In this document: piece by piece, positions 15,001 to 26,742 of the stretch | Position numbering within the stretch: the stretch's first letter is position 1 | Layout: each line of letters begins with the position of its first letter | DNA from: Kingdonia uniflora | Taxonomy: Eukaryota > Streptophyta > Magnoliopsida > Ranunculales > Circaeasteraceae | NCBI GenBank assembly: GCA_014058105.1 | Contig: JACGCM010001793.1 | Span: forward strand, 1,426,001-1,490,000 | Direction: 5' to 3' | DNA: 64,000 nt | The notes under the pieces: model-generated | Databases searched by the model: none | Told to the model about the DNA's origin: nothing | The model's input: the letters and a program-made list of their open reading frames with translations, nothing else | Position numbers and translations under genes: made by a program

Positions 15001-18000
15001 GTCAAAGTCTGATCTATCAAAGTAGAAGTATTATCTGTCGAGGTAGATGTTTTAGCTTGGTAATGTGAAAACTGAGATCTGTCGATGTTGAAGTCTGATC
15101 TATCCAAGTAAAAGTCTGATTTGTAGAATTAGATGTCTGAACTTGGTAATGTAAAATGGGTGATCTGTCGAAGTTGAAGTCTGATTTGTTAGAGCATAAG
15201 TCTGAACTTGGTAAAGTGAAAAGTATGATCAGTCGAAGTCTGATCTGTCGAAGTAAAAGTTTGATCTGTGGAAGTAAAACTCTGAACTCTTAAAGTTGAA
15301 GTTTGAACATAGTGGAATAAAATATGTAATCTGTCAAATTCAAAGTTTGATCCGTCAATGTAGAAATCTAATCTTCTGAAGTTGAAGCCATAACTGCTAA
15401 AGTAGAAGTCTGAACTTTGTGAAGTAAAAAGTGTAATATTTTAAAGTGGAAGTCTGATCTATCAAGGTCGATGTCTGATCTGATGGTGTTGAAACCATAA
15501 CTTTTGTAGAAGAATTCTAAACTTGGTAAAGATAAATGTGTGATCTATCGAAGTCAAAGTCTGATCGGTCAAAGAAATGTCTGAACTTGGTTAAGGGAAA
15601 AGTATGATTTTTCGAATTTGAGTTATGATCTGTCGAAGTAGAAGTCAAAACATGGTAAAGTGAAAAGTACAATCTGTCGAAATTGAAATCTGATCTATCA
15701 AAGTTTAAGTCTGCTCTGTTGAAATAGAAGTCTGAACTGTTGAAGTAGAAGTCTGAACTTGGTAGAATGAAAAGTATGATCTGTCGAAGTCGAAGTCTAA
15801 TCAGTCAAAGTAGAAGTCTGAACATCGTGAAATGAATAGTGTGATATGTCATTTTCGAAGTCTGATAAGTCGAAGTAGAAGTCTAATCTTGGTAAAGTGA
15901 AAAGTGTGATCTGTCGAAGTCTAAGCCTGATTAGTCAAAGTCGAAGTCTGAACAGTTGAAGTATAAGTCTTAACTTCGTAAAATAAAATGTTTGATCTGT
16001 CGATGTCAAAATCTGATCTGTCGAAGTAGAAGTCCGATCATGGTATAACGAAAAGTGTGATTTGTCGAAGTCAAAGTCTGATCTGTCGTAGTAGAAGTCT
16101 GTTTTTAGTCTAGTTAAAAGTATAATATGTCAAAGTCGAAGTCCGATCTGTCAAAGTAGAAGTCTGATCTGTCAAGATAGAGGCCTGAACTTAGTAAGGT
16201 GAAAAGTGTGATTTGTAGTAGTCGAAGACTGATCAGCTGAAGTAGAAGTATGATCTATTGAAGTAGAAGTTTGAACTACTGAAGTAAAAGTCTGAACTTG
16301 GTGAATTAAAAAGAGTGATCTATCGAAGTAGAAGTCTAATCTATCGCAGTTGAAGTTAAAACTTGGTGAATTGAAAAGTGCGATCTGTCGAAGTCGAAGT
16401 ATGATCTGTCGGGAATGAAGTCTGGTCTGTTGATGTAGAAGTCTTATCTTGATAAAGATAAATGTGTGATCTGTCGATGTCGAATTCTGATCTGTCAAAG
16501 TAGATGTCTGAACTATTGAAGTAGAAGTATGAACTTGATGAAGGAAAAGTGTGATCTATAAAAATCAAAATCTGATCAATCGAAGTAGAAGTCTGATAGG
16601 CTGAATAGAAGTCTTAACTTGGAGAAATAAAAAGTGTGATCTATCGAAGTTGATGTCTGATATGTCGAAGTTGAAGTTTGATCTTTCGAAGTAGAAGTCT
16701 GAATTTGGTGAAGTGAAAAGTTGGATCTATCGAATCAAAGTCTAATTTTTCGAAGTAGAATTCTGAACTTGGCAAAGTGAACAGTGCGATCGATAAAAGT
16801 CAAAGTCTGATCAATCAAAGTTTGATCTATCGAATCGAAGTCCGAACTGTTGAAGTACAAGTCTGATCTATCGGGGTAGAAGCCTAAACATAGTAAGGTG
16901 AAAAGTGTGATTTGTAGTAGTCGAAGACTGATCAGCTGAAGTAGAAGTACGATCTATTAAAGTAGAAGTCTGAACTACGACAGTAAAATTCTTAACTTGG
17001 TAAAGTAAAAAGAGTGATCTGTCGTAGTAGAAGTTTACACTTGGCGATGTGAAAAGTGTGATCTATCAAAGTTGAACTCTGGTCTATTGAAGTAGATGTC
17101 TAAACTTGGTAAAGTGGAAAGTGTGGTCTGTCGAAGTCGAATTCTGATATGTCAAAGTAGGAAGCTGAACTATTGATGTAGAAGTCTGAACTTGGTGGAA
17201 GGAAAAATATGATCTGACGAAGTCGATGTCTGATATATCGAAGTAAAAATCAGATCTTTCGAAGTAAAAGTTTGAGTTAGGTGAAGTCAAAACTGTGATC
17301 TATCGAATTGAAGTCTGAACTGTCAAAGTAGAAGTCTGAACTTGGCAAAGTGAAAAGTTTAATAGGTCAAATTTAAAGTCTGATCTACCAAAGTTGAAGT
17401 CTGATCATGGCAAAGTGAAAAGTATGATCTGTCGAATTCGAAGTCAGATCTATCGAAGAAGAAGTCTAAACTTGGTAAAGTAAATAGTGTGATATGTTAA
17501 AGTCGAAGTCTGATCTGTCGAAGAAGATGTATGATCTGTTGAAGTTAAAGTCTAAGCTTGGTGAAGTGAAAAGTAAGATCTGTCGAAGTCGAACTCTGAT
17601 CTATCAAACTAGAAGTTTGATCTTTAGAAGTAGATGACTGAACTTGATAAAGTAAAAATGGTGATCTGTCGAAGTTGAAGTCTGATTTGTTAGAGTAGAA
17701 GTCTGAACTTGGTAAAGCAAAATGAATGATCAGTCAAAGTCAAAGTCTGATCTATCGAAGTAGAAGTCTCATTTGTGGAAGTAGATATCTGAACTGTTAA
17801 AGTTGAAGTCTGAACTTAGTGGAATGAAATATGTAATCTGTCAACGTCGAAGTCTGATCTGCCAATATAGAAGTCTAATCTGTTGCTGTTGAAGTCTGAA
17901 CTTTGTGAAGTAAAAAATATGATCTTTCGAAGTGAAAGTCTGATCTATCAAAGTAGAAGTCTGATCTGATGATGTAGAAAAATGAACTGTTGCAGAAGAA

Positions 18001-20760
18001 GTCTGAACTTTGAGAGGATAAATGTTTGATCTATCAAAGTTGATGTCTGATCGGTTGAAGAATAGCCTGAACTTGGTTTAAGTTAAAAGTATGAATTGTC
18101 GAATTTGTGGTCTGATCAGTCGAAGTAGATATCTGAACTTAGTAAAGTGAAAAGTACGATCTGTCGAAATCAAAGTCTGATCTGTCAAAGCAGAAGTCTG
18201 CTCTAATGAAATAGAAGTCTGAACAGTTGAAGTAGAAGTCTTAACTTGGTAGAATGAAATGTATGATTTTTCAAAGTCTAGGCTTGATCAGTTAAAGTAG
18301 ATGTCTGAACTTCGTGAAATGAAAAGTATGATCTGTCATTGTCGAAGACTGATCTGTCGAAGTAAAAGTCTGAACTTGGTAAAGTAGAAAGCGTGTTCTA
18401 TCGAAGTAGAAGTTTGATCAATCAAAGTAAAAGTCTGAACAGTTGAAGTAGAAGTCTAAACTTCATAAAGTAAAAAGTTTGATCAGTCGAAGTTGAAATT
18501 TGATCTGCCAAAGTAGAATTCTGATCATGGTTTAATAAAAAGTGTGATCTGTGGAAGTCGAAGTCTGATTATGGTATAGTTGAAAGTTTGATCTGTCAAA
18601 GTTAAAGTCCGATCTGTCGAAGTTAATGTCAGATCTGTCGAGGTAGAAGCCTGAACATAGTAAATTGAAAAGTAAGATTTGTAGTAGTCAAAGTTTGATC
18701 AGCTGAGGTAAAAGTATGATCTGCTGAACTAGAAGTCTGAACTGCTAAAGTAAAAGTCTGATCTTGGTAAAGTAAAATGAGTGATTTGTCGAAGTAGAAG
18801 TCTGATCTATCCTAGTTGAAGTTTAAACTTGGTGAAATGAAAAGTGCAATCTGCCGAAGTCGAAGTCTGATCTGTCAAAGTCGAAGTCTGGTCTGCTGAA
18901 GTAGAAGTCTGAACTTGGTAAAGATAAAAGTATGATATGTCGAAGTCGAATTATGATCTGTCGAAGTAGAAGTCTAGACTATTGAAGTAGAAGTCTGAAC
19001 TTTGTTGAAGGAAAAGTGTGATCTATCGAAATCAAAATCTAATTAGTCGAAGTAGATGTCTGATAGGTTGAAGTAAAAGTCTGAAATTGGAGAAGGGAAA
19101 AGTGTGATCTGTCGAAGTCGATGTCTGATGTATCGAAGTAGAAGTATGATTTATCAAAGTATAAGTCTAAATACGGAGAAGTGAAAAGTGTGATCTAACT
19201 AATCGAAGTCTAATCTGTTGAAATAGAAGTCTGAACTTGGCAAATTGAAAAGTGTGATCGGCCAAAGTCAAAGTTTGATCTATCAAAGTTGAAGTCAGAT
19301 CTTGTTAAAGTAAAAAGTATGATTTGCCGAAATTGAAGTCTGATCTGTCGAAGAAGAAGTCTGAACTTGGTGAAGTAAAAAGTATGATATGATAAAGTCG
19401 AAGTCTGATCTGTCGTATTAGAAGTATTATCTGTCAAAGTAGAAGTCTGAGCTTGGTGATGTGAAATGATAGATCTGTCAATGTCAAATTCTGATCTTTC
19501 AAAGTAGAAGTCTAATTTGCAGAAGTAGATGCCTGAACTTTGTAAAGTAAAAATGTGATCTGTTAAAGTCGAAGTCTGATTTGACGGAGTAAAAGTCTTA
19601 ACTTGGTAAAGTGAAAAGTATGATCAGTCGATGTCGAAGTCTAATCTGTCAAAGAAAAAGTCTAATCTTTTGAAGTAGAAGTCTGAATTGTTAAAGTTAA
19701 AGTCTGTACTTAGTGGAAGGAAATGTGCAATCTGTCAAAGTCGAAGTCTGATCTGTCAATGTAGGAGTCTGATCAATCAAGTAGAAGTCCGATCTGATGA
19801 AGTAGAAGTCTGATCTTTCGAAGTAGAAGTCTTAATTTGGTGAAGTAAAAAGTACGATCTATCGAATCAAAGTCTAATCTGTCAAAGTAAAAGTCTGATT
19901 TTACCAAATTGAAATGTGTGATCGGTCAAAGTCAAAGTCTGATCTATCAAAGTTGAAGTCAGATCTTTGTAAAGTGAAAAGTATGATCTGTCGAAGTAGA
20001 AGTATGATCTGTCGAAGTAAAAGTCTGAGCTTGGTGGAGTAAAATGTAAGATCTGTCGAAGTTGAAGTTTGTTTTATCAAAGTAGAAGTCTAATCTGCCA
20101 AAGTAGATGTCTGAACTTGGTTAAGTAAAATGGATTATCTCTCAAAGTCGAAGTCTGATTTGATAGAATAGAAGTCTGAACTTGGTAAAGTGAAAAGTTT
20201 GATCTGTCAATGTCGAAGTCCAATCTGTCGAAGTAAAAGTCTGATCTGCTAAAGTAGAAGTTTGAACTGTTAAAGTTGATGTCTGAACTTAGTGGAATGA
20301 AATGTGTAATCTGTCAAAGTCGAAGTCTGATCTATCAATGAAGAAGTCTTATCTATCAAAGTAGAAGTCTGATCTGATAAAGTAGAAGTCTGAACTGTTG
20401 TAGAAGAAGTTTAAACTTGGTGAAGATGAAAGTGTGATCTGTCAAAGTGGAAGTCTGATCGGTCGAAGAAAAGTATAAACTTGGTTAAGTGAAAAGTGAG
20501 ATTTATCGAATTTGAAGTCTGATCTATCAAAGTAGAAGTCAGAACTTGGTAAAGTAATAAGAATGATCAGTCAAAATCGAAGTCCGATTTGTCTAAGAAT
20601 AAGTCTGCTCTGTTGAAATAGATGTCTGATCAGTCAAAATTGAAGTCTGAACTTCGTGAAATAAAAAGTGTGATTTGTCGATGTCTAAGTCTGATCTGTC
20701 GAAGTAGAAGTCTGAACTTGGTAAAGTTAAAGGCATGATCTATCGAAGTCGAAGTCTTAT
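1..20760 (+). repeat. 21-bp satellite array without gene modules (left block)
   Basis: Uninterrupted head-to-tail tandem repeat. The basic unit is about 21 bp (GAAGTAGAAGTCTGATCTGTC, with GAAGTCGAAGTCTG... and GAAGTAGAAGTCTGAACTGTT variants). Monomers form blocks of usually five (22+21+21+21+22, about 107 bp) that begin with an A-rich variant GAAGTAAAAAGTGTGATCTGTC and end in GAACTTGGT. Blocks of three or four also occur. A longer period is marked by a rare variant (GATTTGTAGTAGTCGAAG and what follows) near 29, 2404, 5612, 8946, 11472, 14301, 16209, 16908 and 18677, giving irregular spacings of 0.7-3.3 kb. No orientation switch, gene, tRNA, rRNA or other insertion was seen in this stretch. 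Minus-strand ORFs here are repeat artefacts. Confidence 0.95.
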
Positions 20761-23207
20761 CAGTCAATGTAGAAGTCTGAATACTTGAAGTAGAAGTTTA
20801 AACTTCGTAAAGTAAAAAATTTGATCTGTCGAAGTCAAACTTTGATTTATCGATGTAAGAGTCTGATTATAGCAAAATAAAAAGTGTGATCTGCCGAAGT
20901 CAAAGTCTGATCTGTCGCAGAAGAAGTCCGATCTGTAGAAGCAAATATCTGAACTATGTAAAGTCAAAATTTTGATCTGTCAAAGTTAAAGTTCGATCTG
21001 TCAAAATAGATGTTTGATTTTGGTAAAGTAAAAAGTATGATATGTCGAAGTTGATGTCTGATCAGTCGAAGTAGAAGTCTGACCTGTCGAAGTTGAAGTC
21101 TGAACTTAGTAAAGTGAAAAGTAGGATCTATCGTAGTCAAAGACTGATCTGTCGAAGTAGAAGTCTGAACAACAGAAATAAAAGTCTAAACTTTGTAAAG
21201 TAATATGTATGATCTGTCAAAGTAGAAGTCTAAACTTGGTGAAGTAAAAAGTGTGATCAGTCGAAGTCAAAGTTTAATCTGTCGAAGTAGAAATCTGATC
21301 TATTGATGTCGAAGTCTGAAATTGGTAAAGTGAAAAGTACGATCTATCTAGGTCGAAGTCTGATCTGTCGAAGTAGATGTCTGAACTATTGAAGAAGAAA
21401 TCTTAACTTGGCGGAATGAAAAGTGAGATCTATCGAAGTCAAAATCTGATCTGTCGAAGTAGAATTTAAATCTATTGATGTAGAAGTCTAAACTGCTGAT
21501 GTAGAAGTTTGAACTTGGCGAAGTAAAAAGTGTTATCGGTCAAAGTTGAAGTCTGATCTGGAGAAGTTTGATTTGTTGAAGTTGAAGTCTAAATTGTCCA
21601 AGTAGAAGTCTGACCTTGGTGAAGTAAAAAGTATTATATGTCAAAGTATAAGTCTGATCTGTCGATGTTGAAGTCTGAACTTGTTAAATTAAAAAGTATG
21701 ATCTGCCGAAGTCGAATTCTGATCTGTCCAAGTAGAAGTTTTATCTATGAAGTAGATGTCTGAACTTGGTAAAGTAAAAAAATTGATCTGTGGAACTCGA
21801 AGTCTGATTCTTTGGGGTAAAAGTCTAAACTTGGGGGAATGAAAGGTGTGATCTGCCAGAGTCGAAGTTGGATCTGTCAAAGTAGAAGTCTGATATATTG
21901 AAGTTGAAGTTTGAACATGGTGAAGTAAAAACTGTGATCTGTCGATGCGGAAGTCTGATCTGCCGAAGAAGAAGTCGTAACTTGGTAATGTGAAAAGGGT
22001 GATCTGTCAAAGTTGAAGTCAGATCTGCCAAAGTTGAAATCGCATCTGTTGAAGTAGAAGTCTGAATTTGGTAAAGTGAAAAGTATGATCTGTCGAAGTC
22101 AAAATTTTATCTACCGAAGTAGAAATCTGATCTTTTGAAGTAGTAGTCTATACTTGGTGAAATGAAATGTGTGATCTGTCGAAGTCGAAGTCCATTCTAT
22201 CGAAGCAGAATTCTGAACTTTGAAATGGGAAAAGTGAGATCAATCGAAGTCGAAGTCTAATCTGTCAAAGTTAAAGACAGATCTGCTGAAGTTGAAGTCT
22301 GAACTATTGAAGTTGTAGTCTGATCTTGGTGAATTAAAATGTGTAATCTGTCTAAGTTGAATTCTGATCTATCGAAGTAGATGTCTGAACTTGGCGAAGT
22401 ATAAAGTCTGATCTCCCGAAGTCGTAGTCTGATCTGTCAAAGTTGAAGTCCTATCTGTATAAGTAGAAGTCTGAACTGCTAAATTTGAAGTCTGAACTTA
22501 GTGAAATAAAAAGTGAGATCGGCCGAATTAAAATTCTGATTTGTAAAAGTAGAAGTCTGATCTGCTGAAGAAGATGTCCGAACTGATAAAGTAGATGTCT
22601 GAACTTGGGGAAGGAAAATGTGAGATCTGTCAAAGTCGAAGTCTGATCAGTCAAATTTGAAGTCTAAAAATGGTAAAGGGAAAAGTATGATATGCCGATG
22701 TCAAAGTCAGATCTGTCAAAGTATAAGTCTGATATGTTGAAGTAGAAGTCTTAGCTGTTGAAGTAGAAGCCTAAAGTTTGAAGAATGAAAAGTATGATTT
22801 GTCGAAGTCAAAGTCTGATTAGTCAAAGTAGAAGTCTGATCTGTTGAAATAGAAGTTTAAATTTTTGAAAGTGAATAGTGTGATTAGTCAAAGTTAAAGT
22901 TTGATCTGTCAATGTAGAAGTCAGATCTGTTGAAGTAGAAGTCTAAACTGTTGAAATAGAATTCTTAACTTTGTGAAGTAAATAGTGTGATTATTCTAAG
23001 TAGTAATCTGATCTATCAAAGTAGAAGTCTGAACTTGCTGAAGTGAAAAGTACGATCAGACAAAGTTTACGTCTGATTTGTCCAAATAGAAGTCTAATTT
23101 GTTAAAGTAGAAGTCAGGACTGTTAAAGTAGTTGTCTAAAATTGGTGAAGTATAAAGTGAGATCGGTCGAATTCAATGTCTGATCTGTCGAAGAAGTAGC
23201 CTAATCT
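20761..23207 (+). repeat. Satellite sharing tags with the module-bearing units
   Basis: Same 21-bp satellite. It carries variant tags that recur in the satellite between the gene modules to the right, for example TTCTTTGGGGTAAAAG near 21800 (again near 31277 and 36409) and ATTCTAAGTAGTAATCTG near 22995 (again near 32600, 37695 and 42740). It is therefore probably the left arm of the first 5.1-kb-type unit, later split by the LTR insertion. The boundary with the block to its left is gradual and its coordinate is approximate. Confidence 0.8.
23203..23207. repeat. Left target-site duplication of the LTR insertion
   Basis: AATCT directly precedes TGTCACGCC. It matches the GATCT after the right end at four of five bases. 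The one difference (G to A in CTGAT) is the commonest mutation type in this satellite, so the original target was probably GATCT. Confidence 0.6.
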
Positions 23208-24000
23208 TGTCACGCCCCCAAGTCCCAATGATTTCAAAACAAAATCATCAGCAGGGTCCTAGGGCGTGAAGGTAGGAAACCAAAAGAGTTTTCCCACGAA
23301 CAACCGAGCCGCAGACAAATTCTAGCTCTGTCCTTCACATATAGCAATTCATCAGAGTACAAGGAAAAATAATAGCGGAAGCCAAAAGATAGATATATAC
23401 ATATCAAAACTAAAATATGAACAACGTCTCAAAACTATACAACAACCGAGCCAAAGTATAACTAATCTACAATATACAGCAAAAGACCTACGGTAGCAGA
23501 AGATCTAAACTCTGATAGCTACTGAAAGTCACGACAATCACTCAGCAGCTACTCCACCTCTGAAATGTAAACAACGAGAGTGAGCAAACCACAGCTCACT
23601 ATAACCTAACGAGGCTAAAAGTTATACTAATACAACTAATGCTAACAAGAATGAATAAATATAAAGTTGTGAAGCATGGTGACAAAATATAACAGTTCTA
23701 ATTAGCAAAGAAACAAACTAATGACAGCCTTACAAGCACAGATTTATATGATATGATAGTTAGTGATATGCTAATGCAGAATTTTGATGCTAGAGAGATG
23801 TATGAATATAAATCGATGGACTTAATCTTATAATAGATGATTAGTCAACCGTTAATGCATGGACTCGTACATATGAGAGATCTTCTTTGGATGCAAGGGG
23901 TCGGATATGCAAAACAGGTTCGGCCGAGGATAACATAGGTGTCTCAACCTCGCAGGAGAATTCTGGGCACCAAGAGAGATATCTCATACCATCCTAATTA

Positions 24001-24240
24001 AGTATGATAGTATCCAAACATAACCTCACTCACAGGAGAAGACTGGGCACCAGGAAATAGTATCCAACCATATCTTTCCTAGCAGGATAAGACTGGGCAC
24101 CAGGAGAACTATTCCAACCATACCTTCACCTCACAGGATAAGACTAGGCACAAAAAATTAGTATCCAACCATATCTTTATTCGCAGAATAAGACTGGGCA
24201 CCAGGAGAACTATTCCAACCATATCTTTACCTCTAAAACT
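24001..24240 (+). repeat. ~50-bp tandem repeat inside the LTR
   Basis: The motif GACTGGGCACCAGGA followed by TATCCAACCATATCTTT recurs about every 50 bp (near 24043, 24093, 24144 and 24194). A more diverged copy lies at 23963. Confidence 0.8.
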
Positions 24241-24377
24241 TATACCCGATCTAAGGATCCTATTGATTCAAAACAGATCCATCTGAGATCAAACCATTAC
24301 AGTTGATAACCAGGCATACGTACTTAGGATAACTACCAACAGAAGAAAAAGGTAATTACTCCTAAAACTGATAAATA

Positions 24378-24620
24378 GTGACTTAATCACACTTTTAACC
24401 CTATGGCCAGCATCTTACTGGTCACATGTCAATAACCAGATGAACAGTGACTAACCCGTCACTATATCAAACCACCAATGAACAGTGACTAGTTCCTAGT
24501 CATAACATTAAAATATCACATAAATAATGACTAATATCCAGTTGTGAGATCAATCTCGGACATTCAGTGACTAAACTGTCACAATACCGATACCCGGATG
24601 TATAGTGACTTACCAGTCAC
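24378..24620. promoter_or_regulatory. Cluster of five dyad motifs GTGAC-N-GTCAC in the LTR
   Basis: Near-palindromes recur at 24378-24390 (GTGACTTAATCAC), 24447-24462 (GTGACTAACCCGTCAC), about 24485-24502 (GTGACTAGTTCCTAGTCA), 24567-24582 (GTGACTAAACTGTCAC) and 24605-24620 (GTGACTTACCAGTCAC). Half-sites are conserved while the centres vary, as expected for dimeric protein-binding sites. No factor is assigned. The cluster could also be a decayed tandem repeat with a palindromic unit. Confidence 0.45.
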
Positions 24621-24902
24621 AGCGTCAACAATAATACTAATCTTAAAGGAATAACCAATTTCCAGGACCAAGCCAGAGGAATACACAACATGCAAAACTT
24701 CAACAATAATATATAGAGCCACAGCTTTACGAGTGTTTAAATTCTAAATTCAGTTGATAATCGACTCCTAGGACGAGTCAAGAGTAGTTACGCTATCATG
24801 GTTCAAGGACAAAGCCGCGAGAACTAGCGTAGCAATTTCTAACCCGTCTTTGAAGTCCGATGCATATAACTAAGCAACTAAGTTAACATATCTAATCATC
24901 TG

Positions 24903-25092
24903 TAACAACTAGCTTAACAAGGTGAATAAATATATACTACCTCCTAATAGTTATTCTACATCAACATAGGCAATACTAGTAAAAATTCAGATCTAATCAC
25001 CGGTAACAACTAGCTTAACAAGGAGAATAAATATATACTACATCCTAATAGTCATTCTACATCAACATAGGCAATACTAGTAAAAATTCAGA
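24903..25092 (+). repeat. Two 101-bp tandem copies inside the LTR
   Basis: TAACAACTAGCTTAACAAGG and the following sequence appear at 24903 and again at 25004 with few differences, ending in AGTAAAAATTCAGA both times. Confidence 0.85.
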
Positions 25093-25377
25093 CTTGAAGG
25101 GACACTCGCCTTAGGTAAACAAACCCGGCGAACTAAGGAATTCGCTTCCCAAATATGAACAAGTTTCGCAGGCAGATTTCAGAACATCTTGAAGGGACAC
25201 TCGCCTTAGGTAAACAAACCCGACGAACTAAGCAATTCGCTTCCCAAATATGAACAAGTTTCACGGGCAGATTTCAGAACATCTTGAAGGGACACTCGCC
25301 TTAGGTAAACAAACCCGGCGAACTAAGCAATTCGTTTCCCAAATATGAACAAGTTTCGCGGGCAGATTTCAGAACAT
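25093..25377 (+). repeat. Three 95-bp tandem copies inside the LTR
   Basis: CTTGAAGGGACACTCGCCTT starts at 25093, 25188 and 25283. The copies are nearly identical, so this is a recent tandem expansion. Confidence 0.9.
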
Positions 25378-26316
25378 CCCATCCTTGACAACACCGTCTA
25401 ATCGACCCGTCCCACCTCAAAACTTACCAACCTGCAAACAATTGCCCTCCTTAATCAAAACCCCTAAATCATTCTTTAATCACAAACCCTAACTTATGGG
25501 TTTTACCCAAATACCGAAATTCTACAACAGCAAAAGAGTGGAATTCAAGGGTTATCTTACAGCGAAGGAGTGGCCGAGTTTGGCAAAATACGACGATGAA
25601 TTAGCGAGCGGGAGAACAACTCTTTCCACGCCGTGGCTTCGCAAAGTTTGCTAACAATCACGGATGATAAATGACAACTAGGTGCAGTAATTACGGCCTC
25701 AATCGTCCAAGAGAGAAGGAATTTAGAAAGAGAGTTTGAGTCGGTTTTGGTTTGAGGGAGAAGAATGATGATTTGATAATGAGGAGTTTGGTAATTTATA
25801 AGGGAAGTAAAATACGTATCTCGAGGTATCACCAATGTCTAAGAATCACATAAAAACCCAACTTGGTCGTCTAAACACGTCCCATATTCGAACATAAGGC
25901 ATTCATGTTCGAACATAAATAGATAGTTGGAATTTTAACATAACAGAAGAAATGTTCCAAATTTTGAACAATTGGTAAAAGGAAGCCATCCAATGGAAAT
26001 TCCCAGAAATTCACAAGCTAACCAAAAATCCACTGAATCACATACACATCACCACACTACAACAAAACATTATCACCAACCCACACAAGGTTTCCCAAGG
26101 TGCCAACACATCCTAATCCGCCCTAACCTATAGAAGTTACTGAAAGGAAATCTAATGTCAAAACTGTCCAAATCCATATACAAAGGATACAAAAGGAAAC
26201 AGTTGGATGCATAATGGATTTGGAATAATTATGTGGAATGCTTAAAGTATAAGAACATGAGAATGGCAATATATAGGCAGGGATATGCAGAGTGACGATG
26301 CGATGAGTATATAAAT

Positions 26317-26349
26317 GATACTATATAAAATAAAATAAAATAAAAAAAT
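26317..26349 (+). repeat. (TAAAA)n microsatellite near the LTR right end
   Basis: A TATATAAAATAAAATAAAAT-type run lies just before the terminal GAGTCATTACA. Confidence 0.8.
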
Positions 26350-26362
26350 CTGAGTCATTACA

Positions 26363-26367
26363 GATCT
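26363..26367. repeat. Right target-site duplication of the LTR insertion
   Basis: GATCT directly follows the terminal CATTACA and continues into satellite (GATCTGTTGATG). It pairs with AATCT at 23203-23207. Confidence 0.6.
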
Positions 26368-26727
26368 GTTGATGTAGAAGTGTGAATAGCTGAGGTTGAA
26401 GTCTAAGCTTGGTAAAAAAAAATGTGTGATCTGTCAAAGTCAAAGTCAGATCTGTTAAATTAGAAGCCTTAACTTGGAAAAGTGAATAGTATGATTTTTC
26501 GATGTCGATGTCTAATCTGTCGAAATAGAATTCTGAACTTGGTAAAGTTAAAAGTATTATCTATTGAAGTCAAAGTCTGATTTGTCGAAGTATAAGTCTG
26601 ATCTGCTGAAGTAGAAGCCTGAACTGTTGAAGTAGAAGCCTAAACTTGGAAGAATGATAAGTATGAACTGTCGAAGACAATGTCTGATCAGTCAAACTAG
26701 ATGCCTAATCAGTTGAAGTAGAAGTTA
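26363..26727 (+). repeat. Satellite between the LTR and module M1
   Basis: 21-bp satellite that continues the array interrupted by the LTR. Joined to 23207 it reads like the uninterrupted stretch around 32740-32900. No gene. Confidence 0.9.
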
Positions 26728-26742
26728 AAAGGTTCATTTCTG

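Larger units (their letters stand above)
23208..26362. mobile_element. Solo LTR of a plant LTR retrotransposon (probably Ty3/gypsy type)
   Basis: A 3155-bp non-satellite block interrupts the array. It starts TGTCACGCCCCC and ends GAGTCATTACA, giving the TG...CA ends of an LTR, and it is flanked by 5-bp target copies (AATCT/GATCT). It contains no gag-pol coding region, primer-binding site or second LTR, so a solo LTR left by recombination fits best. TGTCACGCC-type ends and multi-kilobase LTRs with internal tandem repeats are familiar from plant Ty3/gypsy elements; that family call is inference. Orientation is not settled, because both ends resemble each other when inverted (TGTCA / TGTAA). The longest ORF inside, on the minus strand at 25557-25835, resembles nothing I know. 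A non-autonomous element cannot be fully excluded. Confidence 0.75.

Noticed and set aside
1..23207. CRISPR-like array
   Set aside because: Repeats are directly adjacent without unique spacers, have a 21-bp period, and the context is plant nuclear DNA.
25557..25835. 92-codon minus-strand ORF inside the LTR
   Set aside because: No recognisable domain, unusual composition, and LTRs of this size commonly hold chance ORFs.
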